Shown: positions 25,864-35,782 of the stretch, in pieces
Layout of the letters: each line of letters opens with the position of its first letter
Position numbering within the stretch: the stretch's first letter is position 1
DNA from: Risungbinella massiliensis
GTDB taxonomy: Bacteria > Bacillota > Bacilli > Thermoactinomycetales > Thermoactinomycetaceae
Assembly (NCBI RefSeq): GCF_000942395.1
Contig: NZ_LN812102.1
Location: forward strand, 1,276,816 to 1,340,815
DNA: 64,000 nt
Direction: 5' to 3'
The notes under the pieces: model-generated
Seen by the model: only the letters and a program-made list of their open reading frames with translations
What the model was told of the DNA's origin: nothing
The model's database searches: none
Translations under genes and position numbers: made by a program

Positions 25864-27036
25864 CTATTCTGTCATCTCAGTTAGATGAATAGCTCCAAAA
25901 ACAAACATCGCAACTGCATCGCCAAATGCGTCTTCATCTAAGGAGAATCTTGGATGATGGTGTGGGAAGTCGGTTCCCTTTTCCGCGTTTGCTGAACCTA
26001 CATTAAAAAACGTGCCCGGTGCCTTCGTCAAATAAGCAGAGAAATCTTCTCCGCCCATTTGTGGGGTGCCAAAGCACAATTTTTCTTCCCCTAAATGAGT
26101 ACGGATCACTTCCTCCATTTGTTTGGTCACCCACTCATCGTTAATTACCGGTCGATAGCCACGACGATACGAAAATTGATACTCGGCACCATAGGATTGG
26201 GTGATGCCTTTGATGGTCTGCTCGATCCAGACTGGTGCTAGAGTCCGTAGTTCTTCCGAGTAGGTTCTCACTGTTCCCATCATATGCATTGTACTTGGAA
26301 TTACATTATCGGTAGTACCAGCACTCACTTTGGTAACACTCACGACCATTGGATCAAGAGGGTCTTTTCGACGTGAAACTATCTTTTGCAGTGAGCTGAT
26401 CACCTCTGCACCAATAGCGATTGGATCGATACATTCATGTGGTGATGCAGCATGACCACCTTTTCCAATGATCTTCATCTCAAAGGTATCAGGAGCAGCC
26501 ATCATCGGACCATAGGTTACAGAGATCCTACCAGTCGCTAACTGAGAGCTAAAGTGATTGCCGATCACATAATCGACCCCATCCATCACACCTTGATCCA
26601 CCATCTCTTGCGCTCCACCTGGGAATTTTTCCTCGGCGTGCTGAAAGAGAAAACGAATCTCGCCAGCCAGTTCAGATTGATACTGACTTAATATTTGGAC
26701 TGCCCCCAATAGTGTTGCTGTATGCCCATCATGACCACAAGCATGCATCACCCCCGGATTATGGGATTTATGTGCAAACTCATTTTCTTCCAGTATAGGT
26801 AGTGCATCCATATCAGCACGAAGCGCTATTGTTTTCCCCGGTTTCGCTCCAACTAAGCAGGCCATGATACTATTCTTGGTAGGTCTAGATAATTGGAGGT
26901 TTTCAAAACTCTCTAAGATGCTCCAAACATAATTTGCTGTTTGTTCTTCTTGAAACGACAACTCTGGATGTTGATGAAGGTGACGATACCAACTGATAAC
27001 ATCTTGTTTCCCTTCTTGGATCCATTGTTTGAGCAA
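25864..27036 (-). CDS. M20-family amidohydrolase (N-acyl amino acid / hippurate hydrolase type)
   Basis: The 390-residue enzyme has the M20D landmarks: ALRADMDALPI, MHACGHDGHTATLLGA (metal ligands Cys and His), FQHAEEKFPGGAQEM (catalytic and metal Glu), the dimerisation-domain start IIGKGGHAASPH, and MGGEDFSAYL. It would release amino acids from N-acyl derivatives or deacetylate a diaminopimelate-type substrate. The IclR regulator just upstream on the same strand may control it. Confidence 0.9.
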   Translation of the reverse strand: MLKQWIQEGKQDVISWYRHLHQHPELSFQEEQTANYVWSILESFENLQLSRPTKNSIMACLVGAKPGKTIALRADMDALPILEENEFAHKSHNPGVMHACGHDGHTATLLGAVQILSQYQSELAGEIRFLFQHAEEKFPGGAQEMVDQGVMDGVDYVIGNHFSSQLATGRISVTYGPMMAAPDTFEMKIIGKGGHAASPHECIDPIAIGAEVISSLQKIVSRRKDPLDPMVVSVTKVSAGTTDNVIPSTMHMMGTVRTYSEELRTLAPVWIEQTIKGITQSYGAEYQFSYRRGYRPVINDEWVTKQMEEVIRTHLGEEKLCFGTPQMGGEDFSAYLTKAPGTFFNVGSANAEKGTDFPHHHPRFSLDEDAFGDAVAMFVFGAIHLTEMTE

Positions 27037-27209
27037 GCTGATTTCCCCTCTTCAAAAAATTACAGTTATGATATTCATGCAACCATTTAAACGATTCGCT
27101 CTGCTCGTAATTTCTCCCTTTGATAAAATACGCTCTATTTTTCACTTTAGATCTGATTTGGGCTTACCAAAATAAACGTTATGTCTATAAAGTACGCCTT
27201 ATCAATTAC

Positions 27210-27977
27210 CTAGAAATGAAGAACTCGATATTTATTTAGTGCTTCTTGAATTTTTATTTGGGCCGCTTGCAAATATTGCAACAACTCACTTACCCTCTCT
27301 GGCTCTGAAATACGGTATTCTGGACCAGCAATTGCAAGGGATGCAAGAATTTCAGAATGATAGTTAAACAATGGTACTGCAATGCCAAAAATATTTTCCG
27401 AGTACTCCCCGATACTATGCGCCCAACCATTTTCCTTAATTTGAATAAGGTCATCTCGCAATCGATCCACATTTGTAACAGTCTGATCCGTGATAGGATC
27501 AAGTCCTTTAATCATGATCGATTCCTGTTTTTCCTTCGTTAGATATGCCATGATCACCTTATTAGAAGAGCCTGCATATAGAGGCGTCTTCGTCCCAATT
27601 TGCAATGAATACTTTACTCTTTGCGTGCTCTCCACAAAGTGCAAACAGATTCCTTTGTTACCTTCTCGTCCTGTCAGGAAAATGGATTCTCCTGTCTTTT
27701 CACACAAATCTTCCATCATAGGTTGAATTACATCTGTAAAATGATTTCTTTCTCTTACCATTTGTCCATAAACCCAGAACTTCAATCCTAACTCATATTT
27801 CTTTGTCTCTTGATTCTGAATCAAAAACCCTCTTTTTTCAAAAGTTGATAATATTCTATATACAACAGAATGATTCATTTCTACTTCTTTCGCTAACTCT
27901 CGCACACCCCAACTGGACTTCTGTTCGGTGAAGTACTCTAATAAATGTAAGGAAGTATCCAAAGTTTTTAGACTCAC
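27210..27977 (-). CDS. IclR-family transcriptional regulator
   Basis: The 255-residue protein has an N-terminal winged helix (LLEYFTEQKSSWGVRELAKE, then NHSVVYRILSTFEKRGFL) and the IclR effector domain (TPLYAGSSNKVIMAYL, ENGWAHSIGEYSENIFGIAVPLF). IclR proteins control catabolic genes in response to small acids. It lies 174 bp upstream of the M20 amidohydrolase on the same strand, the likeliest target. Confidence 0.9.
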   Translation of the reverse strand: MSLKTLDTSLHLLEYFTEQKSSWGVRELAKEVEMNHSVVYRILSTFEKRGFLIQNQETKKYELGLKFWVYGQMVRERNHFTDVIQPMMEDLCEKTGESIFLTGREGNKGICLHFVESTQRVKYSLQIGTKTPLYAGSSNKVIMAYLTKEKQESIMIKGLDPITDQTVTNVDRLRDDLIQIKENGWAHSIGEYSENIFGIAVPLFNYHSEILASLAIAGPEYRISEPERVSELLQYLQAAQIKIQEALNKYRVLHF

Positions 27978-28130
27978 TGCACTACACCTCTTCCGGTTCG
28001 ATATTAGAAACGCATTAAAACTTTTTGATTTTTATTATAAATTTTCTAAAAAAAATTTTCAATTAAAACACCTATTTTTTATAATAATAATATTTTCCAA
28101 TTAAATAAATGCAAAATTTCTTTTCATCAC

Positions 28131-28178
28131 AAAAAATCCTTTCTATCTGTTTAGATTCAACAAAAAGAAAGGATTTTT
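28131..28178 (-). terminator. Terminator after lcfA
   Basis: AAAATCCTTTCT and AGAAAGGATTTT pair across 21 bases, with a T6 run on the minus strand. Confidence 0.75.
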
Positions 28179-28185
28179 GTTTATC

Positions 28186-29871
28186 TTATTTTTTCAAATT
28201 TCCCTTAGCATGTTCTTCTTCTTGTAATATTCTTCTAAGCACTTTGCCGATCATTGTTTTTGGTAAATCATCTCGGAATTCATAGAAACGAGGCACTTTA
28301 TATTTTGATAACTTCTCACGACAGTACTGATCTAATTCTTTCTCCGTTAGGTTAGCTCCAGGCTTAAGTACGACAAATGCTTTTACGGTTTCCCCCCGAT
28401 ACTCATCAGGAATACCAATAACCGCTGCTTCTTGAATTGCTGGATGCTCATATAATACTTCTTCAATATCTCGTGGGTAAATGTTAAAACCACCTGCGAT
28501 AATCATATCTTTCTTTCGATCAATGATATAGAAATAGCCATCTTCATCCATTTTGGCAATATCCCCTGTATGAAACCAACCGTCTACTAATACTTTGGTT
28601 GTCTCTTCAGGCCTATTCCAATAACCTTTCATTACTTGCGGACCACGTACATGCAACTCTCCGATTTCACCTATTCCAAGCTCTTCTCCCGTCTCCAAAT
28701 CCACGATTCGACATTCTGTATCTGGCCATGGAAGCCCAATGGTTGCACTCTTTTTTCGATCCCAGATCAAGTTACAGTGGGTAACTGGTGACGTTTCGGT
28801 CATCCCATATCCTTCTGTTAGACGCCCACCCGTTAGCTTCTCAAAACGCTCTTGGACTTCAAGCGGTAGCGGCGCGGAACCACTGATACATGCCTCAATG
28901 GAGGAAACATCAAAACGATGAATATCAGGATGATTGATTACACCTACATACATGGTTGGTGCTCCAGGGAATAAGTTTGGTTGATGTTTGTGGATCGTTT
29001 TCAAAATCATATCACGATCAAACTTAGGCACGAGAATCATCGTTGCAGCTTGCAGTACAGCAAAATTCATCACAACCGTCATTCCATATACATGAAAAAA
29101 CGGCAATACTCCTAAAATTTTGGTCTTTCCTCGTTGGTTCTTATAAATCCAAGCAGCAGCTTGTATTGCATTTACGACTAGATTACGGTGTGTCAACATA
29201 GCACCTTTGGCAAGACCAGTTGTCCCACCCGTATACTGCAACAAGGCAATGTCTTGGTTTGGTACGATATCAGCATGGGGAAAATGAGAAAGCGCTTTCT
29301 TTAACAATTCTGGAAAAGAAAAGATAGTTTGATTGTCAACTGGAATATTAGTTTTAATTCCTTCTTTTAACAAAGTAAGCGGATACAAAATATTTTTTGG
29401 AAATGGAAGGTAGTCTTTTATACTTGTTGTAATAATTCGTTTGATTGCCGTTTGTGACTTTACTTCTCGTACTTTCGAAAATAATAGATCGAGACAAATG
29501 ATCGTCTCTGCTCCACTATCTTTTAATTGATGTTCTAGTTCTCTGGCTACATACATTGGATTAGTCTGAACTACTACTGCACCGATCATCAGTGCACCAT
29601 AATAAGCGATCACCGCCTGAGGACAATTGGGAAGCATGATGGCCACTCTGTCTCTACGTTTTACTCCTAAGCTAATTAATACGTTGGCAAAACGGGATAC
29701 ATCTTCCATCAATTTGGCATAGGTGATCTTTTTTCCTAAGAAGTGAATAGCTTCCCTCTCCGGGAAATCTCGCACCGCATCCACCAGAAACTGAGTTAAA
29801 GGAACGTCCGGGTAATCGATCTGGTGCGGTATCTCCTGTGGATAGTGTTTTAGCCAGATTTTCTCTTTCAC
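28186..29871 (-). CDS. lcfA: Long-chain fatty acid-CoA ligase
   Basis: The 561-residue enzyme has the AMP-binding motif LLQYTGGTTGLAKGAMLTHRN, then GYGMTETSP and GWFHTGDIAKMDEDGYFYIIDR, and the catalytic lysine region KTMIGKVLRR. It activates fatty acids to acyl-CoA for beta-oxidation and lipid synthesis. A FadR palindrome lies 20 bases upstream of the start. In B. subtilis lcfA and fadR are contiguous; here an accessory segment lies between them. Confidence 0.95.
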   Translation of the reverse strand: MKEKIWLKHYPQEIPHQIDYPDVPLTQFLVDAVRDFPEREAIHFLGKKITYAKLMEDVSRFANVLISLGVKRRDRVAIMLPNCPQAVIAYYGALMIGAVVVQTNPMYVARELEHQLKDSGAETIICLDLLFSKVREVKSQTAIKRIITTSIKDYLPFPKNILYPLTLLKEGIKTNIPVDNQTIFSFPELLKKALSHFPHADIVPNQDIALLQYTGGTTGLAKGAMLTHRNLVVNAIQAAAWIYKNQRGKTKILGVLPFFHVYGMTVVMNFAVLQAATMILVPKFDRDMILKTIHKHQPNLFPGAPTMYVGVINHPDIHRFDVSSIEACISGSAPLPLEVQERFEKLTGGRLTEGYGMTETSPVTHCNLIWDRKKSATIGLPWPDTECRIVDLETGEELGIGEIGELHVRGPQVMKGYWNRPEETTKVLVDGWFHTGDIAKMDEDGYFYIIDRKKDMIIAGGFNIYPRDIEEVLYEHPAIQEAAVIGIPDEYRGETVKAFVVLKPGANLTEKELDQYCREKLSKYKVPRFYEFRDDLPKTMIGKVLRRILQEEEHAKGNLKK

Positions 29872-29890
29872 TTTAGAACCCCCTTGTCTA

Positions 29891-29908
29891 TGAATGAATC
29901 ATCATTCA
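29891..29908. promoter_or_regulatory. FadR operator upstream of lcfA
   Basis: TGAATGAATCATCATTCA has perfect TGAATGA/TCATTCA arms and matches the site before fadR at 23511-23528. It implies co-regulation of lcfA and fadR. Confidence 0.9.
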
Positions 29909-30120
29909 GTAAAAACGGTTCATTTATCTTATTAGATAGCATGCATAAAGTCACAAAAAGTGTTTCTATTCTATTTTAACTAATTTTTCGATTTTATGAA
30001 ATCTGTTTATTTAAAAAGAAAACTAATTTAAGGAAAAACCCTACCATATCACTGGTAGGGAACTGCATAGAGAAATCCGCAAAGCGTCATAACGTCTTGT
30101 TAATGGAACTTTCCTTCCAA

Positions 30121-31110
30121 TCAATCTGTATCCATTCGCATCTCTTTGGCAAAATCATACGAAATGTATTCTTTCCGTGGTGTTCGAATCCAAGCCATTT
30201 CTTGATGTGAGAGTTCGCTAATTTCAGAGCTAGTGGTTTTCTCAAATTTCTCTAAAACCATAGCCATTGTTTCTTGTTCCTCTGGAGTGAAAAATCTATG
30301 ATCAAAAGCGGAAGTGGGCAAAATAAATTGACCATACTCATTCTCCATCAGTTCAATTTCTTTCATATTATCATAAAGAGTATTGAACTTTTCTGGAACA
30401 GGACCATAATGATCACAAAGGTAACGAGTTCCGCTAATCGAACTACCTTTCCGCAAAAAGTGATAAAAATCAGCATAAAATAGGAGTTTGTTTAGCTTGG
30501 TCACATAGAGATTTTGGTTTACATTCCGCGCAAAAAAGAGGATCATCTGAGTCAATTTCATCGGAGAAAAAGAGACATTTCCTCGATAGATGTCTGGATT
30601 ATCATGAAAAATATCTCGAATCTCTCGGATAATCTGTTCTTCTAAGACCACTGCTGTATTTAAATCTCGTTGAAGCCGTACCACCACTTCCTCTGGTACC
30701 TTTTGGCTATTTAGTTCCAGCAATTCTCGCATTTTGGCAGGGTTTGCACTCTCTTTTATGATATGATTTTGTGCTGGAGTAGGTAGGGAACCACGTTCGT
30801 ATCGAGAGATGGTAATCTCCCCAAAGCCTAGTAGACGAGAGAACTCACGTTGATTTAGATTGTACCCAGTTCGAATCATGCGAATCTCTTCTGGGGATAG
30901 AATCCCTTCCAATGTACGATACTGTGCAAAAGCTTTTTCTTGATTTTCCATATCAAACTTAGGATGAAAAAGCTCCGATTCGCAATTTACACAAAACGCA
31001 CGAGTTCCTTCCACTGTAATCGATTTTCCTCTTACTTCGATTGGAAAGGACCCCGTCTTCAGTTCGTACTCCACTTCTTCATTACAATCATGACAATATA
31101 ATCTAGACAA
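30121..31110 (-). CDS. Antitoxin: MqsA-type zinc finger, HTH and Panacea (DUF4065) domains
   Basis: Residues 1-45 hold a CxxC...CxxC zinc finger (C6, C9, C40, C43). An Xre/MqsA-like helix-turn-helix (NLNQREFSRLLGFGEITISR) follows at about 85-110. The C-terminal part, from about 190, is a Panacea/DUF4065 domain (LYVTKLNKLLFYADFYHFLR, DHYGPVPEKFNTLYDNM). Panacea domains neutralise many unrelated toxins, and the HTH would bind the operon's own promoter. The start is TTG after GGGGAGGGG, 14 bp behind the toxin gene. Confidence 0.88.
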   Translation of the reverse strand: MSRLYCHDCNEEVEYELKTGSFPIEVRGKSITVEGTRAFCVNCESELFHPKFDMENQEKAFAQYRTLEGILSPEEIRMIRTGYNLNQREFSRLLGFGEITISRYERGSLPTPAQNHIIKESANPAKMRELLELNSQKVPEEVVVRLQRDLNTAVVLEEQIIREIRDIFHDNPDIYRGNVSFSPMKLTQMILFFARNVNQNLYVTKLNKLLFYADFYHFLRKGSSISGTRYLCDHYGPVPEKFNTLYDNMKEIELMENEYGQFILPTSAFDHRFFTPEEQETMAMVLEKFEKTTSSEISELSHQEMAWIRTPRKEYISYDFAKEMRMDTD

Positions 31111-31124
31111 AACTGACCCCTCCC

Positions 31125-31487
31125 CTAGTCATAACGTCTCTTTTTGTAAGGATACACAATGGGTCTATTTGCAAAATGAAACGACATCATCAATAAGTCA
31201 TCACGCACTGATCGAAATTTTAGTTTGATGTAAATATCTTGTGGTTCTTCTTCCCAGCCAAACTCCCAAACACTCTCCGTTGGGATCTTATGATCAGCAG
31301 ATGGACCACGGTAGTAGTTCTCCACTGTTAAATCATAGACCAGAGCAAATGCATCCCGAATGCTAATCCCCAATTGGCTGAGAGTCTGTTTTTCTTCTTT
31401 TCCTCTTATGAAGTCCATCTTGCCACGTTGCAGATAAAAACGAGCTTTGGATAAAAACGCATTAATCTGACCAACAGAAGCTTCCAT
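31125..31487 (-). CDS. MqsR-like toxin
   Basis: The 120-residue protein lies directly upstream of the MqsA/Panacea gene. Its core, LGISIRDAFALVYDLTVENY followed by VWEFGWEEEPQDIYIKLKFR and DDLLMMSFHFANRP, parallels MqsR (LSESDFYKS, VYLKITV, VLIVSFKEK). MqsR is a RelE-fold mRNA interferase. The similarity is remote by eye, but the gene order supports it. It may cut mRNA when free of its antitoxin. Confidence 0.72.
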   Translation of the reverse strand: MEASVGQINAFLSKARFYLQRGKMDFIRGKEEKQTLSQLGISIRDAFALVYDLTVENYYRGPSADHKIPTESVWEFGWEEEPQDIYIKLKFRSVRDDLLMMSFHFANRPIVYPYKKRRYD

Positions 31488-31680
31488 AACATATACCCCT
31501 AGATTTTGACTTACTTTTCAGAAAAGATATCACGCTATATAAGGGGTTGTCTAGTTGTACTATTTACTTTCATTATACACAATTGGTTATCAATTGATAA
31601 TCCTTTTTATGGATATACTAGAAAAAGGCGTTATAACTTGATATTGGCGATACTAGAAAGAGAAAGTTTTTGTTATCTAG

Positions 31681-31869
31681 AGCATGTTGCATAATGAACC
31701 TAAAGTCAAAGATTCACTTCAACCGGCACTGCGCTACTTAGGCAGCACCTATCGTCTACGGGGGCTACCTGTAGAGATCCCTCTTTTGAGATGCGACGGA
31801 GAAGATCAGAAGCGGGAAAAGAAAACCGGCGGTGTGCCTATGTCTAACTTTGATTTATGCAACAGGTGA
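31681..31869 (+). mobile_element. MITE copy 3 (189 bp, divergent)
   Basis: It begins AGCATGTTGCATAATG and ends TTTATGCAACAGGTGA. ATCTAG flanks both sides (31675-31680 and 31870-31875) as an exact 6-bp target duplication. The centre keeps CTTTTGAGATGCGAC and GATCAGAAGCGGGAAAA but carries about 50 extra or replaced bases near 31710-31785. It fills much of the 545-bp gap between the toxin gene and the flavoprotein gene; no ORF is supported there. Confidence 0.78.
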
Positions 31870-32032
31870 ATCTAGATTTGACCTAGCTTCAAATTAGTGA
31901 TTCCATATTCATAGCATACTTTTTCTTGTTCAACTCTATCATCGTGACTAGAGTGTTTGTTGAGAAATATGTTCATTTACTTAGAGCAAGTATCTACGGA
32001 AAGACTATACCTTTTTAATTAGAAGGAGCGTT

Positions 32033-33313
32033 ATGAACAAAAAAGATGTGATCGTGATCGGCGGTGGAACTTCTGGTCTCATGGCAAGTGCTGCTGCTGG
32101 AATGCATGGAGCCAGTGTGCTTCTATTAGATAAAGGAAATAAACTTGGGAGAAAAATGGCGATCTCTGGTGGAGGTCGTTGTAATGTGACCAATATTAAG
32201 GAGATCGATGAAGTAATCCAACATATCCCCGGTAATGGAAGGTTTCTATATAGTACTTTTTCTGTCTTTAATAACAAAGATATTGTTCAATTTTTTGATG
32301 ATTTGGGCGTCCCACTAAAAGAAGAGGATAACGGTAGAATGTTTCCCGTAACAGACAAAGCTCAATCCGTAGTAGAGGCACTTTTACGTCGGGTAAGGGA
32401 ATCAGGTGTGGAGATTCGTACCAATCTGGGAGTAAAAAATGTGCTCTATCAAGAGGGACGAACGGTTGGAGTAGAATTGATGAATGGCGAAAAGTACTAT
32501 GCTGACGCCGTCATCGTCGCAGTAGGAGGCAAATCGGTTCCTCATACTGGGTCGACCGGAGATGGATATGCTTGGGCTGAGGAGGCAGGACACACAATAA
32601 CGGAGTTGTTCCCAACAGAAGTTCCCCTTACTTCCTCGGACAAGCTTATCAAAGAAAAGATGTTGCAGGGAGTATCTTTACGCGATGTATCGTTAACCGT
32701 TCGTAATGCCAAAGGAAAGGCACTCGTCATCCATCGAGGAGATATGTTATTTACTCACTTCGGTCTGTCCGGGCCTATGGCACTTCGCTGTAGTCAATTC
32801 GTCGTGAAAGAACGCAAAAAACATCCTGAGCGAGATGTTGCAATTGAGATCGATCTTTTCCCTAATCTCACACTTGGACAACTGACCGAACAACTCCAAC
32901 AAAATATCCGTAATAACCCAAAACGTCAGATGAAGACGATTATGAAAGAGTATCTTACGGAACGTATGATACCTGTTATCTTAGAACGAGCCCAAATACC
33001 AGAAGAAACTACTGCAGCACATTTGTCTCAAGTTCAACTACATACCTTGTTGCAAAACCTAAAAGCTCTTACCGTCTACGTTAATGGAACCTTGTCAATC
33101 GAAAAAGCATTTGTAACTGGCGGTGGAGTTCATGTCAAAGAGGTTCATCCCAAAACGATGCACTCCAAGAAGATGCAAGGGTTATTTTTTTGTGGAGAGG
33201 TACTAGACATCCATGGATACACAGGAGGATATAACATCACAGCAGCACTTTGTACTGGGTATGTAGCAGGAAAAAGTGCAGCAGAATTGGTTCAGGAATG
33301 GAAGGAGAACTAA
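32033..33313 (+). CDS. HI0933/BaiN-family NAD(P)/FAD-dependent oxidoreductase
   Basis: The 426-residue flavoprotein has [20 protein letters not shown] (FAD) and [18 protein letters not shown], a diagnostic stretch of the HI0933/YhiN family. The C-terminal [20 protein letters not shown] is also diagnostic. The substrate is unknown for most members; BaiN reduces bile-acid intermediates in clostridia. AGAAGGAG lies 6 bases before the ATG. The next gene begins one base after its stop, so the two are co-transcribed. Confidence 0.92.
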   Translation: MNKKDVIVIGGGTSGLMASAAAGMHGASVLLLDKGNKLGRKMAISGGGRCNVTNIKEIDEVIQHIPGNGRFLYSTFSVFNNKDIVQFFDDLGVPLKEEDNGRMFPVTDKAQSVVEALLRRVRESGVEIRTNLGVKNVLYQEGRTVGVELMNGEKYYADAVIVAVGGKSVPHTGSTGDGYAWAEEAGHTITELFPTEVPLTSSDKLIKEKMLQGVSLRDVSLTVRNAKGKALVIHRGDMLFTHFGLSGPMALRCSQFVVKERKKHPERDVAIEIDLFPNLTLGQLTEQLQQNIRNNPKRQMKTIMKEYLTERMIPVILERAQIPEETTAAHLSQVQLHTLLQNLKALTVYVNGTLSIEKAFVTGGGVHVKEVHPKTMHSKKMQGLFFCGEVLDIHGYTGGYNITAALCTGYVAGKSAAELVQEWKEN

Positions 33314-33314
33314 A

Positions 33315-34691
33315 TTGAAATTCCCTGTAGATTATCTAGAACAGATGAAAGAATTACTTGGTGATGAGTTTCCTGATTTTCTTGCGAGTTATGAGGAAAA
33401 GCCCGAGCGAAGCTTACGGGTGAATGGACTCAAACTACCACCTTCACGATTAGTCGAACTTACATCCTTTCACTTAGAGCCGGTTCCTTGGTGTAAAGAA
33501 GCCTATTATTATCAACATGAACCTGATCGACCAGGAAAACATCCCTATCATGCTGCAGGACTCTACTATATCCAAGATGCAAGTGCCATGTCCCCTGCTG
33601 AGGCACTTGAGGCACAGCCTGGAGAGAGAATCTTGGATCTTTGTGCTGCACCAGGTGGGAAAACAACCCAGTTGGCAGCAAAAATGCACGGAGATGGGAT
33701 TTTGGTTGCCAATGAAATTGATCGCAAACGTGCAGGTGCTCTAGTAGAGAATTTGGAACGTTGTGGGGTTTCTAATGCAGTCGTACTTACAGAAAATCCA
33801 ACCAAAATGACCAAACGATTCTATGAGTACTTTGACCGAATCTTAATTGATGCTCCTTGCTCTGGAGAAGGAATGTTTCGGAAGGACCCAGCTACGATGG
33901 AACGTTGGAGTAGCCGACTTCCTGCAAAGTGTGCAGAGTTACAAAAGGAGATACTAGCAGCTGCGATTCCCATGCTCCAGCCTGGTGGTAGACTTGTTTA
34001 TTCTACTTGTACCTTTAACCCTCTTGAAAACGAACAAATCGTAGAGTGGATCTTAGAAGAATATCCAGAATTTCAAATCATTGCTGTTCCACAGCTAGAA
34101 CACTACCAATCAGGAAGACCCGAGTGGAGTAAATCAAACAGAGAAGATTTGCGTCTAACGGGGCGTCTCTGGCCACATCATCTGCGTGGCGAGGGGCATT
34201 TTGTCGCAGTATTAGAAAAACAGGCAGAGGAGCTTCCGCGCAAAAAACGCCTAGGCAAAGGCAAACCCTTATCTCCTGATGCCAAAAAGCTTATCGAGAA
34301 ATTTTGGAAAGATACATATCATCAAAAACTAACTCGAGGGCATTTTGTGATGTTTGGTGAACACCTCTATTTGTTACCAGAAGAATTCCCCTCCATTGAG
34401 GGACTCAAAGTAGAAAAGCCCGGTTTTTATCTAGGTCAACTAAAGAGAAGTCATTTTCAGCCATCCCATGCATTAGCCCTCGCCTCCCATTCAGATCAAG
34501 TTCAACACGTCCGCAACTATGCAGCAGATAGTGACGAGTTGCGACAATACCTACAAGGAGATACATTACAAAGCGAAGGAAATGGATGGACCTTGGTTAC
34601 GGTTGACCATTTTCCAATCGGCTGGGGCAAAGCATCTAGTGGATATCTAAAAAATCATTATCCTAAGTGGCTTCGTTGGGATCGTAAATAG
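33315..34691 (+). CDS. rsmF: RsmF-type rRNA (cytosine-C5) methyltransferase
   Basis: The 459-residue protein has the SAM site ILDLCAAPGGKTTQLAA, the catalytic LIDAPCSGEGMFR and the second cysteine motif YSTCTFNPLENE, all typical of NOL1/NOP2/Sun methyltransferases. A C-terminal PUA-like region (SGYLKNHYPKWLRW) marks the RsmF/YebU branch. I start at TTG (MKFPVDYLEQM), 7 bases after AAGGAG; an upstream in-frame ATG lies inside the preceding gene. It would make m5C in 16S rRNA. Confidence 0.9.
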   Translation: MKFPVDYLEQMKELLGDEFPDFLASYEEKPERSLRVNGLKLPPSRLVELTSFHLEPVPWCKEAYYYQHEPDRPGKHPYHAAGLYYIQDASAMSPAEALEAQPGERILDLCAAPGGKTTQLAAKMHGDGILVANEIDRKRAGALVENLERCGVSNAVVLTENPTKMTKRFYEYFDRILIDAPCSGEGMFRKDPATMERWSSRLPAKCAELQKEILAAAIPMLQPGGRLVYSTCTFNPLENEQIVEWILEEYPEFQIIAVPQLEHYQSGRPEWSKSNREDLRLTGRLWPHHLRGEGHFVAVLEKQAEELPRKKRLGKGKPLSPDAKKLIEKFWKDTYHQKLTRGHFVMFGEHLYLLPEEFPSIEGLKVEKPGFYLGQLKRSHFQPSHALALASHSDQVQHVRNYAADSDELRQYLQGDTLQSEGNGWTLVTVDHFPIGWGKASSGYLKNHYPKWLRWDRK

Positions 34692-34693
34692 AT

Positions 34694-34733
34694 AAAAGCT
34701 TTCTTCCTAAAGAAAAGGAAGAAAGCTTTTTTA
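34694..34733. terminator. Bidirectional terminator between convergent genes
   Basis: AAAGCTTTCTTCCT and AGGAAGAAAGCTTT form a perfect 14-bp stem, followed by TTTTATT on the plus strand and preceded by AT-rich sequence for the opposite gene. Confidence 0.85.
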
Positions 34734-35069
34734 TTAAGAAGCACGCAAACGAAACATGGAGCTAGGACGACCTTCTAGCTCGTTCCCATCAAATTCAATC
34801 TCGATCTCAGTCGCATATCGATTGGAGAGATACTCTACCTCCATATCTTCAATCCGTCCATCTCGAATCCGCTGAACCAACTGAGAAGCTATGTATTGAA
34901 CTAAACGACTATGTTCCATACCAGACTGCTCTAAGAACTGGGAATCTTTCCGAATCACGCCAAACGCTACCTGATAGGATAACATCCATCGTACCCCATC
35001 TTCCTCTTTTCCCTCTTCCAATACTTCGCGAATACGTCGCTCCATCTCCCATGCTTGCCAATCACTCAT
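34734..35069 (-). CDS. Conserved-type hypothetical protein (111 aa)
   Basis: The product begins MSDWQAWEMERRIREVLEEG and ends EIEIEFDGNELEGRPSSMFRLRAS. It is soluble and charged, helical in the first half and probably beta-rich in the second. A good GGAAGTGAG ribosome site precedes the ATG. I do not recognise the family. It is convergent with rsmF and shares its terminator. Confidence 0.65.
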   Translation of the reverse strand: MSDWQAWEMERRIREVLEEGKEEDGVRWMLSYQVAFGVIRKDSQFLEQSGMEHSRLVQYIASQLVQRIRDGRIEDMEVEYLSNRYATEIEIEFDGNELEGRPSSMFRLRAS

Positions 35070-35271
35070 GTTGTTCTCACTTCCTTTTGGAATAATGGAT
35101 ACATGTTGTTTCTACACTTACAAGTCAACATTATATGATGATAACGCTCTTTATTTTGTGAATACTTTTGCAATGAATCGAAGGACATTTATGCCAAATT
35201 TTTCAATGATAAAAAATTACAAACCATATCACGGACAAACTCTCTGTCATATACAGAAGAAACAAACTATT

Positions 35272-35517
35272 TCATTCGCCTAAATATATACCCGTTGAAA
35301 CGGAACACAACCGCTCACTTTTTTGTTTTTTCATGATATCTAGTACATATTTTAAACCGAAGAAAACACCTTTCACACCAGCCTTATGGATAAAAACATC
35401 AATACGACCATAATGTTCTTTTGTTTTCTCAACCTTCTCTTGGAAATGCTTTTGCAGTGGCAATCCCTATACCCCTGAAACACCTGTAACTAATACTTCT
35501 TTGTCTTTAAATTGCAT
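35272..35517 (-). pseudogene. Decayed short-chain dehydrogenase gene
   Basis: The frame starts MQFKDKEVLVTGVSGV, meets a stop, then continues LPLQKHFQEKVEKTKEHYGR and IDVFIHKAGVKGVFFGLKYV. These pieces correspond to the cofactor-binding start and the DVLVNNAG region of SDR enzymes, with the glycine-rich loop, the middle and the catalytic YxxxK part lost. The gaps on both sides (35070-35271 and 35518-35782) hold no gene I can support. Confidence 0.7.
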
Positions 35518-35782
35518 AGAAATACACCTACATATTTTGATTAACTCTCTATATTTAAACGCTACTATTCTTCCCTTTCTATTTTGGTCGGAACCTGTGA
35601 GAATCATTCGAATTAACTTAATTAACAGCAATACCTACCTGTTGATAACATCTCAAAATAGTTTAATGCCATATGAATAAAACTAGAATCTAATTTCAAA
35701 CATCAATTTAGCCATTATGGAGTAAATTTAGTATTGATACGAGTCTTGAAAGATATGAATACTTAATAGGAGGCGGTGTAGC

